Below the pieces are notes generated by a model that was not told the origin of the DNA, ran no database searches, and worked only from the letters and a program-made list of their open reading frames with translations. The translations under genes were made by a program, and so were the position numbers. Shown here one piece after another: positions 22,719 to 34,100 of a DNA stretch of 64,000 bases. The DNA comes from Lasiodiplodia sp. COLG20 (Eukaryota; Ascomycota; Dothideomycetes; Botryosphaeriales; Botryosphaeriaceae), in contig VNWV01000011.1 in NCBI GenBank assembly GCA_009801085.1, forward strand, positions 248,001 to 312,000, written 5' to 3'. The first letter of the stretch is position 1. Every line of letters starts with the position of its first letter.

Positions 22719-23632
22719 ACGGATTGTGAAGGCCCTGAAGGTCCAGTGGTTTCTTTCAGGTAAGATCCATCATCCACGAACGCCTACTAGCAACCACCCT
22801 CTGCGCATTAATTAAAGACTTTCAGAGCTGATTTTCAGCATCGAAACCTGTCCGTGCTATCAGCAGCTTCAAAGCCATCCGGCCTATCCCTCGCGCCAGA
22901 TCCCTTGGTCTCGCCTCCCCTTCTGCTACCATCAAACAAAGAACGCCATGTCTTCCTCGGGACAAAGCATCATGGAATCCTCGCACTGAACCCCCGAAAT
23001 CTTCAGACTGGACAATTTCCGAAATACTGAGCAACTGCCGTTGCAAGATTCCCTACCAGCACGGTCCCCGCTACTCGCCACTTCAGTTAGTACTATCCAA
23101 GGCTGTTCCCTCAATACCAGCAGTTGCTGATGCTGGATCCTGTCTTCGCATGGTCTCAGCTGCTCCTTCACATGCTTACTGATCGCTTTAGGCACAATAC
23201 GCTTACCCACTCAACCACAGCGTTCACACCGGCTCCCTCCACCGGCACTTCCGCCGCCCCTACGCTGCTTTCCTTTTCGGCCCAAACGACACAAGCGTCC
23301 ACCTTACGGGCACGCTAGATACCAATACGATCCTCAACTCGACTGCCACATTCAATCTCTGCAACAAGTCATTTATAATCCTCTCAAGGAGCATTGGAGG
23401 AACGAAGCGAACGGAGGGTAAGCAGGAGGATCCCACGTAGGTGAGGCTGCCGAGAGGCGTGTCTATGCCTACAACTGCACCTGACCAGTGCAGAAGTGCA
23501 CGCGTGTACATGAGGCTGATTCAGATTGGCTAATGATATGCTTTGTCCAGTTTGTTCAGAGATTTACTTGCAGCATTGGTGGGCCGCGTACCTAACTGCA
23601 TCAAATCATTAATCACCTGAGCTCCCTGAGAG
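22719..23632. other. Possible downstream exons of the chromodomain gene
   Basis: A 65-nt GTAAG...TTTCAG segment (22761-22825) looks like an intron. A frame of more than 110 codons follows from about 22838 on the plus strand (SKPVRAISSFKAIRPIPRAR at its start), and a second protein-like stretch lies near 23220-23415 (FRRPYAAFLFGPNDTSVHLT). I could not connect these with consistent phase, and recognise no domain. They may be real exons or a decayed gene. Confidence 0.3.
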
Positions 23633-23827
23633 ATGTTTGAGGAATTCTTCATAATTTTGTCGTTTTTTATAGTAGTGACTGCGCAGGTGTGGGTGCCAAT
23701 TCTTATTTTTCTTCTTGTTGTTGTTGTTCTTCTCGTCGTTATTTACTACATTATTCGATTTTGTGTTACTTCCATTGCCATTCTGTTCAGGTGGATGTGG
23801 AGAAAATTAGGATTTGATCGTCCCTGA
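23633..23827 (+). CDS. Possible 64-aa membrane protein
   Basis: A single frame from ATG to stop encodes a very hydrophobic peptide: residues 5-50 are almost all Ile, Val, Leu, Phe and Tyr, enough for two membrane passes, followed by a short basic tail (RWMWRKLGFDRP). The DNA is T-rich with a GTT-type microsatellite (around 23715-23735), so the hydrophobicity could simply reflect a T-rich repeat in frame. No family is recognised. Confidence 0.25.
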   Translation: MFEEFFIILSFFIVVTAQVWVPILIFLLVVVVLLVVIYYIIRFCVTSIAILFRWMWRKLGFDRP

Positions 23828-25441
23828 GAAACTTTCACTCACTGTGGTTTTTGTACTTAACAAAACTGTTTCAATTTGCATCGTTCCCCTCATAACAGGC
23901 CCAGAATTCACTTTCAACAATTAAAGACGAGGCTCGCACGCGTTTGCTTTTATCTATGAGCGGTGAAAGCCATTTACCCTTTGGGCACATTATTGATCAA
24001 CTGACTGGCTTGTACTCGTTCATCATTCGGAGCATATTTAATGAATACGCCGGCCTCAGAATTTCCTACTTTTAATTCCCACTATTGACCATGCAGTTTC
24101 TCCTCCAAAGAGGCCATGTACACAATGATAAAGCGCGTCATCGTTTGACCCCTGGATTTTCAGTCTACATCTGCAGCGTTACCGCAAAGCCCCCCACCGC
24201 CGAGCGCAACTCGCTTCACAAACCCTGTTAAAGCCTCTCCACGAGCTCAAAGCCCTAAGAACCCAATCGATCGGGTACCTAAGTTTAACTTTTTCGCTTT
24301 GCCCTGTCCCGCCCTGCCCTATCGATATGCATACAGGAACTGTCCAGGCCATGCAGGTGCAACACGCCATCACCTGCAGAGGAACCAACAGTAAATGCAA
24401 GGGCCAATCCCACCCGCTGGAGGCTGAGACAGGCCTACCTCAGCTTATGGAAGCATGAGTGTGGCCTCCCAAAGTACCACTTTCGGTGTCAACTTGCTCG
24501 CTAACTCCATGCGTGGCACCACATTCTGCAATCAGGCAATGGGCCCCTCAGATGCCTTACGGAATGGAAGGAGGACTGTCTCAGCTCATAAGGCTCGAAG
24601 AAGCTGGCGAAGAACCCGTTCCATCTCATTCCCTTCAAAGCATTCTACAGAAACCCTTCGTAAAGATTTCTCATCCACGAACTGTCCAATATGCACGGTT
24701 GCATCGGGAAAACAGCTTGCAAGTCCGATGCCAAGGGCAGCGAACTAGACCAGCTCCGGCGCGGCCACCAACAGTTCTGCAAATGCGTTCTTCAAGCAAA
24801 CAACCAGAACGGATCATCAAACGCTCCTCGATTGTCACCGGTCAATGTCAGCAAGAGTCCTGTACTATCACCAGACAACGAGATTACGAAGATCACGCTC
24901 GATGGATAACAGACACACGGGATGTTCACGATAAATGTACGAGTAGCTTCCCGCTGCTTTACTATCATATCACTGACGAAAGTGAAGATCCAACCTGTGA
25001 TGCATGCCGGGCAGCTCAACAATCCAAGCACGCCATTCACACGACGAACGAACAACAAGCATCCGACACATCCTGCAACAAAATAAATTGGCTCTGGACC
25101 TAGGATCTGGTAGTAGATATATGGGTGAGGAAAGGGGAGTTTGAGGGTGTTGCTGGTGGCAGTCACGTAATCTGCCGGCCAGAAAGCAAGGGCGTAGCGG
25201 TTGGTGCCCCACATGTTTGAAGCTCCACCACGGCTGCAGGACTTTGAACAGAGTGTTTCACCTGGAAGCAAGCATATTATCTACCTTGCATCTCTGTACA
25301 TATCTTCATTCTGGATTTACGATTTCACGAAGGTCACACCGCTACTTTCTTCTTTGCTCTGCCGTGACTGGTGGTACATTACCCCGAAATGGTGACATGC
25401 CCCTTTCAGCCTTCTGTCACGCTCTTCAAGATCCAGTGTTC
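23828..25441. other. Intergenic with ambiguous open frames
   Basis: A plus-strand frame (ATG at 24564 to 25103, 179 codons) and an antisense minus-strand frame (24792-25271) are both open. Neither has a recognisable domain; the minus frame has two hydrophobic stretches. I cannot choose between them and annotate neither as a gene. Confidence 0.35.
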
Positions 25442-26628
25442 TCATGGTTCATCCCAAAGGCTTGCTAAAAGCTTGCGTTCTCCTGTCCATGGCTCCCTCG
25501 CGTGCTGCACAGCATGGTTCTGCTTGCGAGTTAGCCAATACACCATCAGCCATTGTCTCAGAACAAGTAAGCACTTACGTCCAACAACAGTACATCTCCT
25601 TTAGTCCAGCTTACGACAGCTCTTGTCTCATTGATAAATTCAACCGCAGACTCAAAGTACTCTCTCGGTATCAGCCCGCCATCTCCATAGAAAGCCGGAG
25701 GCTGGTACCCGCCGTTGCCGTAGATGGGCAGGTGCTTGTATCCCGCATCAGTATTCACGTGCGGCGGCAGCAGCGTCCCCGCCGCCAGCGCATTCAAAAA
25801 CCGGGACACCGTATTATTAAAGAACGACGGCTGCCCCGTGCGCGGATGCGGCCTTACCGCCGGCAAGCGCTGCCAGACACGCAAATCTCCCAGCTCGTTC
25901 TCCGCGCTGCGATTCTCCCACGCCCACTCCGCCGTCGGCAGGCGGCGGATCTCAGCCTCGATCTTGGCGCGCGCCGTCTCCGCGTCGTCGGTCTCCAGCA
26001 CGTGCTTGCCATACGCCTGCAGGACCGAGTTGCCCGGCGAGGCCGTCTGGTCGCGCGGCGCGTTGCGGTAGAAGAGCTGGTACTTGACGCCCTTCTTCTC
26101 GACCTCCTCGATGAACTCCGGGTGTTTTTCTTTCAGCTGCCGGTATAGCACGACCGAGTTGTTGATGGGCGTCTCGCCGCCGCTGGAGGGCGCGGACGCG
26201 CAGTAGAAGAAGACGTAGGCCGGGTAGTGCGGCGATAGCCCGAACTCGTTGTGCGGGTAGATGGGCAGCGTTGGTGGGCCTTCGTTGGCGGTGGCGACGT
26301 TGGGCGCTAGCACCGTGCGCCGCACCGGGTTGCCGATGTCTTCGTGCGGCGTGTAGTTGAAGGCGTGCGCGAAGCGCGAGAAGTCGTCGGCCGTGTCGAG
26401 GTTGAGGTGCTGGAAGTAGATGGCGCCGTGTCTGTCTAGTAGCGAGCGGATCGCGCCTGAGGTTGAGAGCTGCTGCATTTCGGAGAGCAGGTCGGAAAGC
26501 GGCGTGTCTGGCTTCGATGGGGTGAGGGATAGTGGGAAGGTGGTGTGCGGGGGGTACGGGTCTGGCAGATCGACTGCGGGGCCGTATGGTGCGACCTTGA
26601 ATGCCGAGAGTGCTGGAATAGATACCAT
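25442..26628 (-). CDS. TauD/TfdA-family Fe(II)/2-oxoglutarate dioxygenase
   Basis: Exon 25579-26628 joins exon 25442-25519 across a 59-nt intron (donor GTAAGT, acceptor GCAG) to give 375 aa. The iron ligands are visible: HNE (His126, Glu128) in YPHNEFGLSP, and the distal His356 in LLLDNHAVQHAREPW, which is built by the splice. SGGETPINNS and the C-terminal REPWTGERKLLASLWD are family hallmarks. These enzymes hydroxylate small acids such as taurine, aryloxyalkanoates or sulfonates; the substrate here cannot be told. The frame is open upstream to 26784 (52 more codons), but family members usually start close to SAFKVAPYGPA, so the ATG at 26628 is chosen. The protein is probably cytosolic. Confidence 0.88.
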
Positions 26629-27853
26629 TGTTCCCAGAACTTTCCAGTGCAATTTCATTTGTGAAACTGTGAACAGGCGATGTTTCGGTCTTGGTGGTTC
26701 TTCACTCTTTATTACGTGTGAGCAGATGTTGTCATCATTCCATTTAAGCACGTCGCGGCGGGGCGAATCACTTGGCTCGGACATAACTGCCGCAGCCTGA
26801 CCGCAGGCTCGCTTCTGCTGAGTTTAAAACCCGTCCCGCATCTTTCTTGACGTTCCCTCGATTCTCTGGTTGGACTTTGGCAGTGGTCGCTTCAATGGCC
26901 TCATTGTTTGCCTGTATCACGCAATTACCCACCCCCACGTTTGCTAACCATGCTTGCGCACAACAGCTTTGCGGCTCAAAAAACAACAATCGCAGCAGCG
27001 ATATGTATTCAAAGGCTTAACAACCCTTCTATGACACGTCAATATTTTGCCTTTGGGCCTTCAGGCGTGTCCCCAGACCGCACTACATTTTCCAGATGCA
27101 TCCAGCGCCAGGTGATGCGGCTGCTGATCCATTCATCTGACAGATATATATATATATCATGGCTGATCGTTTGTAGCGTCATACTACCACAGTAATTCTT
27201 CATAGTACATCAGGTTTCTGCAATATTTTGACACTTGTTTTAGATGCGAAATCGAATGTAAACACGAGACAGCGTGTGCTTAGCATCAATGACATGATTC
27301 TGAAGTTTTTCGTCATCAGCTGCTACAGTTCTGTCAAAGCTATTCACCGATGCAGGTGCGAAGAGTGATGCTCCGCATGATGCTTCCGCATGGCATAAAT
27401 ACCACCAGCCAATCAGAACTTCCGCACGCCGCAGATACCCGGAGGCGTAGTGTTAACGACGTATCAACACCAGCATCAGTAAAGATTCGTATGATAAGCT
27501 GTACTGCTTCATCAATATGACGGCTTTAAATAGTGAAGTCTATACGATGGTGGCATTTTTTGCCTGATTGACGAACTTATTTCGTTTGATATGGTTCTTT
27601 AAAATGTTCCCGATCGGATAACGAGGGAACTAACACACAGCGTACTTGGTGTTAGTGAGGTAAACTATGCAATATATCACACACAAGGCAGAAAGGAAGG
27701 TTCTCCACGGTTCAAAGTTCTGTAACAATGTCAGCCCATGTCCTTATTTAAACCCGTGCTGCCCCTACCGTTGAAGGTACACCACCAACCTTTCCGACAA
27801 GGTGCACGACAACCCCGAGACTAACTAAGACTTACAAAACACCAACCTTCACT
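26629..27853. other. Divergent promoter region between dioxygenase and RING gene
   Basis: No gene is seen. It contains a TATATATATATCATG tract near 27144-27160 and the second copy of the 27-bp repeat (27408-27434). The last ~100 bases, with a TTTAAAC-like box (27747) and C-rich tract, look like the core promoter of the RING gene. Confidence 0.4.
27408..27434. repeat. Dispersed 27-bp repeat, copy 2
   Basis: It matches 17394-17420 except for two transitions (AGCCAATCAGAAC, TTCCGCACGCCGCA). It sits about 420 bases upstream of the RING gene start and again contains a CCAAT box. Confidence 0.45.
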
Positions 27854-28528
27854 ATGAACACCGTCTCGAACAACGGCCTCAACAGGAGGATCCAGTGCTA
27901 CTGGGACCGCGAACACTTCGTCAACCATATGCTGGAGCACGACTCTTGCCCTCACGGACGCGACCTGCCGCCGGAAGAGCGCCTGTGCACCATCTGCCGC
28001 GAAGAGATCCACGACAATAGCACGGTAGCCCGGATCTGCCCCGTCTCCACCTCGCACATCTACCACTGGGTCTGCATGTTGCAGTGGCTGGCTACGTGGA
28101 ACGACCAGCAGGAGGGCTTTGAGCGCAAGTGCCCAACCTGCCGCACCGAGCTCTTCACTCTCACCCCTACGTCGTGGGTCGCTGACGCGCCGGCCGACGC
28201 TGTGTTGGAACTGCGCGAAAAGATCGCGCAGGGCTGGGAGGACATGATGGTTGCGCGTCGCATCCTGTACTGCCACTCGCGCATGGACTTCGTTCGCCGC
28301 AGCAACATCTCCGAGTACCAGCCGGACTATGCTCTTCCGCTTAGGTACGCTTTGGAGGGCGACCAAAACCTTGCTGCCGTCCTGTGCTGCCTGAATGACC
28401 CGGCGCAGGTCGAGATCCTGCGTGGCGGAGCGTACATGACGGAGGACGAGACCGAGCTGGACCGTCTTCTCGGCTTCGTTGACAACCTTCTTCAGACTCT
28501 TAGTCTTCCAACCTCAGGTGAGTCTTAA
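27854..28528 (+). CDS. RING-H2-like finger protein, paralogue 1
   Basis: An intronless frame of 224 aa. Residues ~44-97 hold a RING-like zinc-binding pattern: CTIC, a 13-residue spacer, C in RICP, H in SHIYHWVC (Cys-x5-His-x2-His-x2-Cys) and CPTCRTEL. This is close to RING-H2 with a slightly long third spacing, so E3 ubiquitin ligase activity is plausible but unproved. The C-terminal ~110 residues are helical (ELREKIAQGWEDMMVARRIL) and end in a segment (VEILRGGAYMTEDETELDRL) that is conserved in the second copy at 35361-36014. Identity between copies spans the whole length, so they are true paralogues. The N-terminal CPHGRDLPPEER precedes the finger in both. Confidence 0.85.
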   Translation: MNTVSNNGLNRRIQCYWDREHFVNHMLEHDSCPHGRDLPPEERLCTICREEIHDNSTVARICPVSTSHIYHWVCMLQWLATWNDQQEGFERKCPTCRTELFTLTPTSWVADAPADAVLELREKIAQGWEDMMVARRILYCHSRMDFVRRSNISEYQPDYALPLRYALEGDQNLAAVLCCLNDPAQVEILRGGAYMTEDETELDRLLGFVDNLLQTLSLPTSGES

Positions 28529-29673
28529 AATGGTGCACTGAAGCTATGATCGCAAGTTTGGCTTACGAAGAGAGGATAAAGACAGTAGGCCAGAGGGATG
28601 GGCTGGACTCAAAAAGTAACCGGTGGCAGAGACAGGGGCCATTCATTAGACCATAAGAGAAATTGCTATTTTATCGAGATACTAGACCGTAGAAGCTAAA
28701 ATCTTTGTTAAAATCTAGATCGGCGACCACACGTGATTATGCTCTGAGTTCAAAAGCAGTATTGAAGTGTCAAGGAGACACACTGAGAAATGTTTTCGGC
28801 TGGATCGAATTAAAAGTCAAGGGCAATCCCGCAGAAAAAAGAATTATCAGAGCCACAATAATGATGTTTACTGAGGCGATAGAGTGACTAGAGGTCGTAA
28901 ACCAAGGGATGAGCATTTGACACATCCCATGGGATCGAGTAGTCCGTACAAGAATTAGGCTTGTCCAGTGAATAATGCGAAGAACAATGGAGCACCTCCT
29001 GCAGCAGCTATGATTTACGAACAAAAGAATAGAGCTAATGTGAACTTGCATCTCGAGATGTCCATTATGAAAACTAACGGTTGTAGCAAAAAGACAGTAG
29101 GAATTCACCTGTAGCAGGACCACCGTTGCCTATTAATGCACCGTGACGGCGGCTATACGCAAGGCTTCATCCAACTCTAGCATCTGCAGCCACACCAGTG
29201 AGACTGGAGCGGATGCGGGAAGTGGCTCTGAAGTTTACAGCTGGCCTACAATCATGGCTTTGGTTTTGTCGTTGGTGTGACGGGAGATTGGGCTAGGCGG
29301 TCGAGACTATTGACATGGGCAACGACGTCTGGAGAATAATCTCAGAATCCTTAACTGGTCGAGGGAATGCCGGTGCTACTTGCGATGCCGGACTTGAGGA
29401 TCGCCATACTTGGACGTGTGGAGAAGGAGGTGGCGATGGTGTGGGCGGCATGTTAGTAAGCACTAGAAGATGCGAAGCCACGGAGTGGATGTGAGGGGAA
29501 GAGAGGGGGTGTGTCAGAAGGCGGGGGAAGACTGTTAGGTGTAGAGGCCAAACGGAATTCCCTTCGGGTGGGAAGTCTCATGTTCGTGGGCTGTGGTAGA
29601 CGGCTTCACGCTATCCCAGTCCATGCTAGTCTAGCCGCTGGGCGTCGCCACGGAATACGTCGGACCAGCCCAA
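28529..29673. other. Intergenic, no supported gene
   Basis: Downstream of the first RING gene, about 1.1 kb contain only short frames (at most 117 codons) without domain signatures or splice continuity. Confidence 0.4.
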
Positions 29674-30064
29674 CTACACCAGCATGCCATTTTGTAATTG
29701 TTCGATGAGACGACTGAGGCCGACGCGTACATAGTCGCCGGGCTTGATGTAAACTTCAAACCGAGAAGCATTGGACAGCGGATGCACGGCGGCAAGTATG
29801 CGCGTCGTGGTTTTACCGTCTGGGATGATGGACTCGGCGGTTATGTTTGGCACCACTGCGTAGCGGGGAATGTGAAAACGGAGATTCGAATGGGAAGACT
29901 AGGGCTAAGTTACGGCGGAACCCACGTGCGCAGATGTCGATGGGAACCCAGACAGATAGTTGCATGAAGCCATGCAGAGCCTTATCAAGATCTGCAGGGA
30001 GCAGTGGCTCGATGTCGCCTGTGTTGAAAGGCAACAGTGAGCTGAGAAGACGCGGAAGGACGTC
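29674..30064 (-). pseudogene. Probable frameshifted gene fragment, family unknown
   Basis: On the minus strand a protein-like frame (VLPRLLSSLLPFNTGDIEPL, later MQLSVWVPIDICARGFRRNL and VFPFESPF) runs from about 30064 down to a run of four T (minus strand, 29875-29878). The next phase then continues seamlessly as FHIPRYAVVPNITAESIIPD and ends KPGDYVRVGLSRLIEQLQNG plus a stop at 29674. Removing one T would fuse the two parts, which suggests a one-base insertion or a sequencing error. No intron of credible size fits there. Upstream, TCAG at 30065 could be a splice acceptor, and another open stretch (30070-30255) may be an earlier exon. I do not recognise the family. Confidence 0.4.
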
Positions 30065-30255
30065 CTGATTCTCTCATTGAATTTGTGCCTACTCTTTGAT
30101 GGGTGTAGCCTGGCAATATCAAGTGCATTCCTTCCCAGCCTTTGTTCGCAAAGCAGCCTGAACTCGGTGTGAAGGCCGCAGCTGAGGTCGGTGACGAATA
30201 AGTAAATGGGTAAGAACCGAGCCGCTTCGCTAGGAGCAGTTTGAGACCGAATCAC

Positions 30256-31173
30256 TGCAGGCGGAGACGTGGCACAGAGGGAGAAGCGGGAGGATCGACG
30301 CTGGCGGCGGGGTGCATTGGTGGAAAGACGGGCGAGGCGATGAACGGACTCGGCGGCGCAGTTGTGGAGGTGCGGAGATGGAGCTGGCGCGACCGAAGGA
30401 ATGTTGCCCGCCCGCGCGCGTGGCCAGTGCAGCGCTAGTCCTTATTTGGACAGCTTCCTAGGTGTGCCATAGCTCCATTCCGCCTCCGCAACCAGCTCAC
30501 AGTTCCCCCGCTTATAACACCACACTTTCTGCAGTCGCATTGTCCACGCCCGTTATTTTGCCATTACAGTAACCATCACGCTCACCACAAATCGCAAGCC
30601 TGATGTCAGTCGCCCCACGATTTCCTCTCCCGGCTGCCTGCCGAATGCACTTACGCTCGCGCCTACCAGTCACAACGGCCCTGGTTTTGGCTCAGCTGAG
30701 AAATTACGTGGGCGAAATACCGGGGACGCCGGCTGGCTAGCTCTTGCAATTGTAGGACCCAATCGCATCCTCGAATGCGGCGGGAAGTAATGATAGAACT
30801 AGTCTATCCGTTCCTCTTTTCCTACGATGTGATCGCTTGGAGCACATCCCCCGGACCCTTGATCCGTCTTGCTTTTGCGGCGTCAGCACGTTCTTTCCCC
30901 TGGCACGCGCGGGCCCACTGTGTTGGGTCCGCGTCGGGACGGTCTTCCGCTCCACCCGCCCTTCCAGCCTTCTGCCGTCCTTCAGATTCAAGTTCCCCTA
31001 CCATGTCTTTCTCATCAGCCCTTCAAATCACTGCGGCCATGTCTTGATCTTCGCAACCTTTCGATTTTTTTTTTTGGCGCTTTGATGTCATTATTGTGCC
31101 ACCACAAACCGAACCCCACTTTAAGTAGCCAAGCAAACTTCTCCAAAGGCGGATCTCCCGAGTGAGGTTCGCC
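30256..31173. other. Upstream region of the histidine kinase gene
   Basis: The spacer is GC-rich between 30240 and 30430 and pyrimidine-rich before 31174. Short frames on both strands have no domain. It likely contains the kinase promoter and 5' leader; no particular element is recognised. Confidence 0.35.
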
Positions 31174-34100
31174 ATGCCAACCGTTTTCACTTCGCACGAG
31201 TTCCGCAGGTCTGCCACGACTCGATTCGACCCCCTGCTGGCACTAACATTACTGGCCCAGGTATTTAGACATCGATCAGCTGCCTCCCCCCTCGCCAGCC
31301 TATGCTGCCGCCCTCGGTCTCGATCCCTCTCTTTCCGACGTCTCGCCGCTGTGCGCTTCGCTGAACGCACTCGCTGAAGTTGTGGCCGTCCGCCTTGGTT
31401 CGTAATATGTCCGGTGCATATTGGCGCACGACACTGACTCGAACACGCCACAACAGGGACGTTTGGCGCCTTCATATCGCTCCATGATGGCATTACGCAT
31501 CGTCTCGTCGCCGGACACTGGTCCTCGACTTCGTTCGGTGATGCGCCGTGCTGGTTGGCGTCAAAAGACACGGACAAGGATACATGGCTCTGGCTAGCAA
31601 ACCGGTCGCGCCATTCAGACAATGGTTACTTTGCTGTGCAGCTTGATGAGGATAAGAAGACAGCAAGCCTTGGATGCGTTACCAGCCACCCCTACTTGGC
31701 CTATTACGCCGTCGCTCCCATTGTGAGTCGGCATGGCATCGCCATAGGCTCCGTTTTTATCCTCGACGTTAGGCACCGGTCCAACTCGATACAGCAGGAC
31801 ACCGACTTGTTGCGTTCAACAGCCAGGAAATGCATGGCCCAGCTGGAGTCTGCACGCGCCGCTTACCTTCGCGACCGCGTCACATCGATCCATGACAAGC
31901 TCAACGTCTTTGTGCGATCGCGACAGGTCATCGCCCAAGTCAACGAGGAGCCTGCAAGCCGCGACCATCGCAATCCCTCCGACGAAGAGTCTGATAGCTC
32001 CGATGACGGTCGGACGCATCCGAACAAAGACCTCGACGACAAGGCGAAGAACTTTGTCCGTTCTGAGCTGCAGCGCGAAAAGTCGGACGAAGAGGTCAAC
32101 CTTCCTCGCTCTGCCCCACCTCAGTCGGGCCACGAACAAACTTCGAACAGGAATGAGGGCGGGACGACGTATCGACATGTATTCTCGCGTGCGGCCGAGT
32201 CGCTTCGGGCTGGGCTGGATGTCGACGGAGTTGCCTTCTTGGATGGCCTTGTCGGGTTTCACGGCTGCACGGTTCCCGTAGCAGAGCCGGAGACGGAGCT
32301 GGAGACGGAACTCGCTCAATCGACCGACAGTTGCAGGAGAATGAGTGCGGCCGCGGCACAGCCGGACCCTGTTCTTCAGCCTGATGGATCGGATAACGCA
32401 GAGAGGACCTTCACCAGCACCGGCTATGAAAGACAGGTGCTGCTCCGTCGCCCGGCCGAATGTCTGGGCATCTCCGTCCACGATGAAAGTTGGCCAGTCT
32501 GGATCAACATCTCTCCGACCACACTTGGATTGAAGCACCTTGACGAAAATCTCCTACAAAGACTCCTAGCGAAGTTTCCTAATGGAAAAGTTTGGTATTT
32601 TGACAATGAGAATGAAAAGCCTTACACCTTCTCTGATGACGACAGGCTCGTCGTCGCCGATGATGACGATGGCGATGTCGACAAACTATCGGCCTCGTTC
32701 CCGGGCGTGCGTCAGCTCCTCTTTGCGCCTTTGACTGACCCCACAAGCCTCAAGCGACTCGCTGGATGCGTCGCCTGGACAGCACGCATGCGGCCAGTTT
32801 TCACCCAATCTGCAGACCTCCCGCTGTTCCGCACCTTCCTTTCCTCAGCCGAGTCCGAGATCTCCAGGGTTGATGCCATGGCCGCTGTGAAGCAACAGGA
32901 GGCTTTCGTGTCGTCTGTTAGCCATGAGCTTCGGACTCCCTTGCACGGTATCCTCGGAGCAGTCGAATTCCTCAGCGACACGACGCTCGATGATTTCCAG
33001 CAAGGGCTAGCCGAGTCAATACGCTGTTGTGGAGCAACATTACACGAAACGCTCAGCAGTGTCCTCTCGTACGCCAAAATCAACCAGTTCGAACGTAGAC
33101 GTAACAAGCCGTTGCAACGTGCTATGAAAGAGTCGCCATGGGCTTTGGAAGCCAAGGACGTTGGCCGTCCCGTCGAGGATGCAGAGGGGCTGTACTGCTC
33201 AACCAATATCGCCACTTTGTGCGAAGAGGTAGTTGACGTCACATCCAGCGGCTATGCGTATAACAAGTCCGCCAACAGTCTCGCCGGAAACCTGACCATC
33301 ATCCTGGATATCGCTTACCGCAATCACTGGAATTTTCTGACTGAGCCCGCCGTCCTTCGCCGCATCATGACCAACATTCTTGGAAACGCATTGAAATATA
33401 CTTCCGCCGGCTTCGTGAAGGTTTCTCTGTCCGTGTGCCACATGGACGAGGAAGTAGGTGGCCCAAACCACCTTGATGGCATTGATCAGAAGAAAGCGAA
33501 GCTGCTCGAAATTTGCGTCACCGACTCAGGCAAGGGCATGTCCGAAGAATTCCTGCAGAGGCGCTTGTTTTCCCCCTTCACCCAGGAAGATGCAGTGGCG
33601 TCAGAAGGAGTTGGACTTGGTATGTCCATTGTCAAAAGCCTGGTTAGCCTACTGGGCGGCAGGGTAAACGTCAAGAGCAAACCTGGCGAGGGCAGCACAT
33701 TCATCGTCATCATTCCGATGGAAGAGGACCAGGATCCCTCTCCTACCTCGACTCTTTCTGGCATCCTAATCGATGCTGTTCCACGCATTCGTCAACAGAG
33801 TCGGACCGTTGCCTTCCGAGGATTCCATGATATGCTGCAACAATCCTTGGCCCGGTACTTTCGGGAGTGGTACCAATGGGACGTACTGCAGAACGAACAA
33901 GCCAATGATGCTGATGTAGTTATAGTAGACCACGCTGCTGATGCTTCAATTAGCAGTCTCCGGAGAAGTGGTGCTGTCACGCTTGGCGTTTTCAAGAATC
34001 CTGCTCGCAAGAACAAGGACGACCTCGCCGCGGGCCATACAAATGTCGACGTAGCAACCACGCGCCCAATCGGGCCCCTAAAACTCTCCAAGGCAATCCT

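Noticed and set aside
24564..25271. Plus-strand frame of 179 codons and antisense frame of 159 codons
   Set aside because: Both open, neither recognisable; the hydrophobic minus frame may be only the complement of a polar Gln/Thr-rich plus frame.
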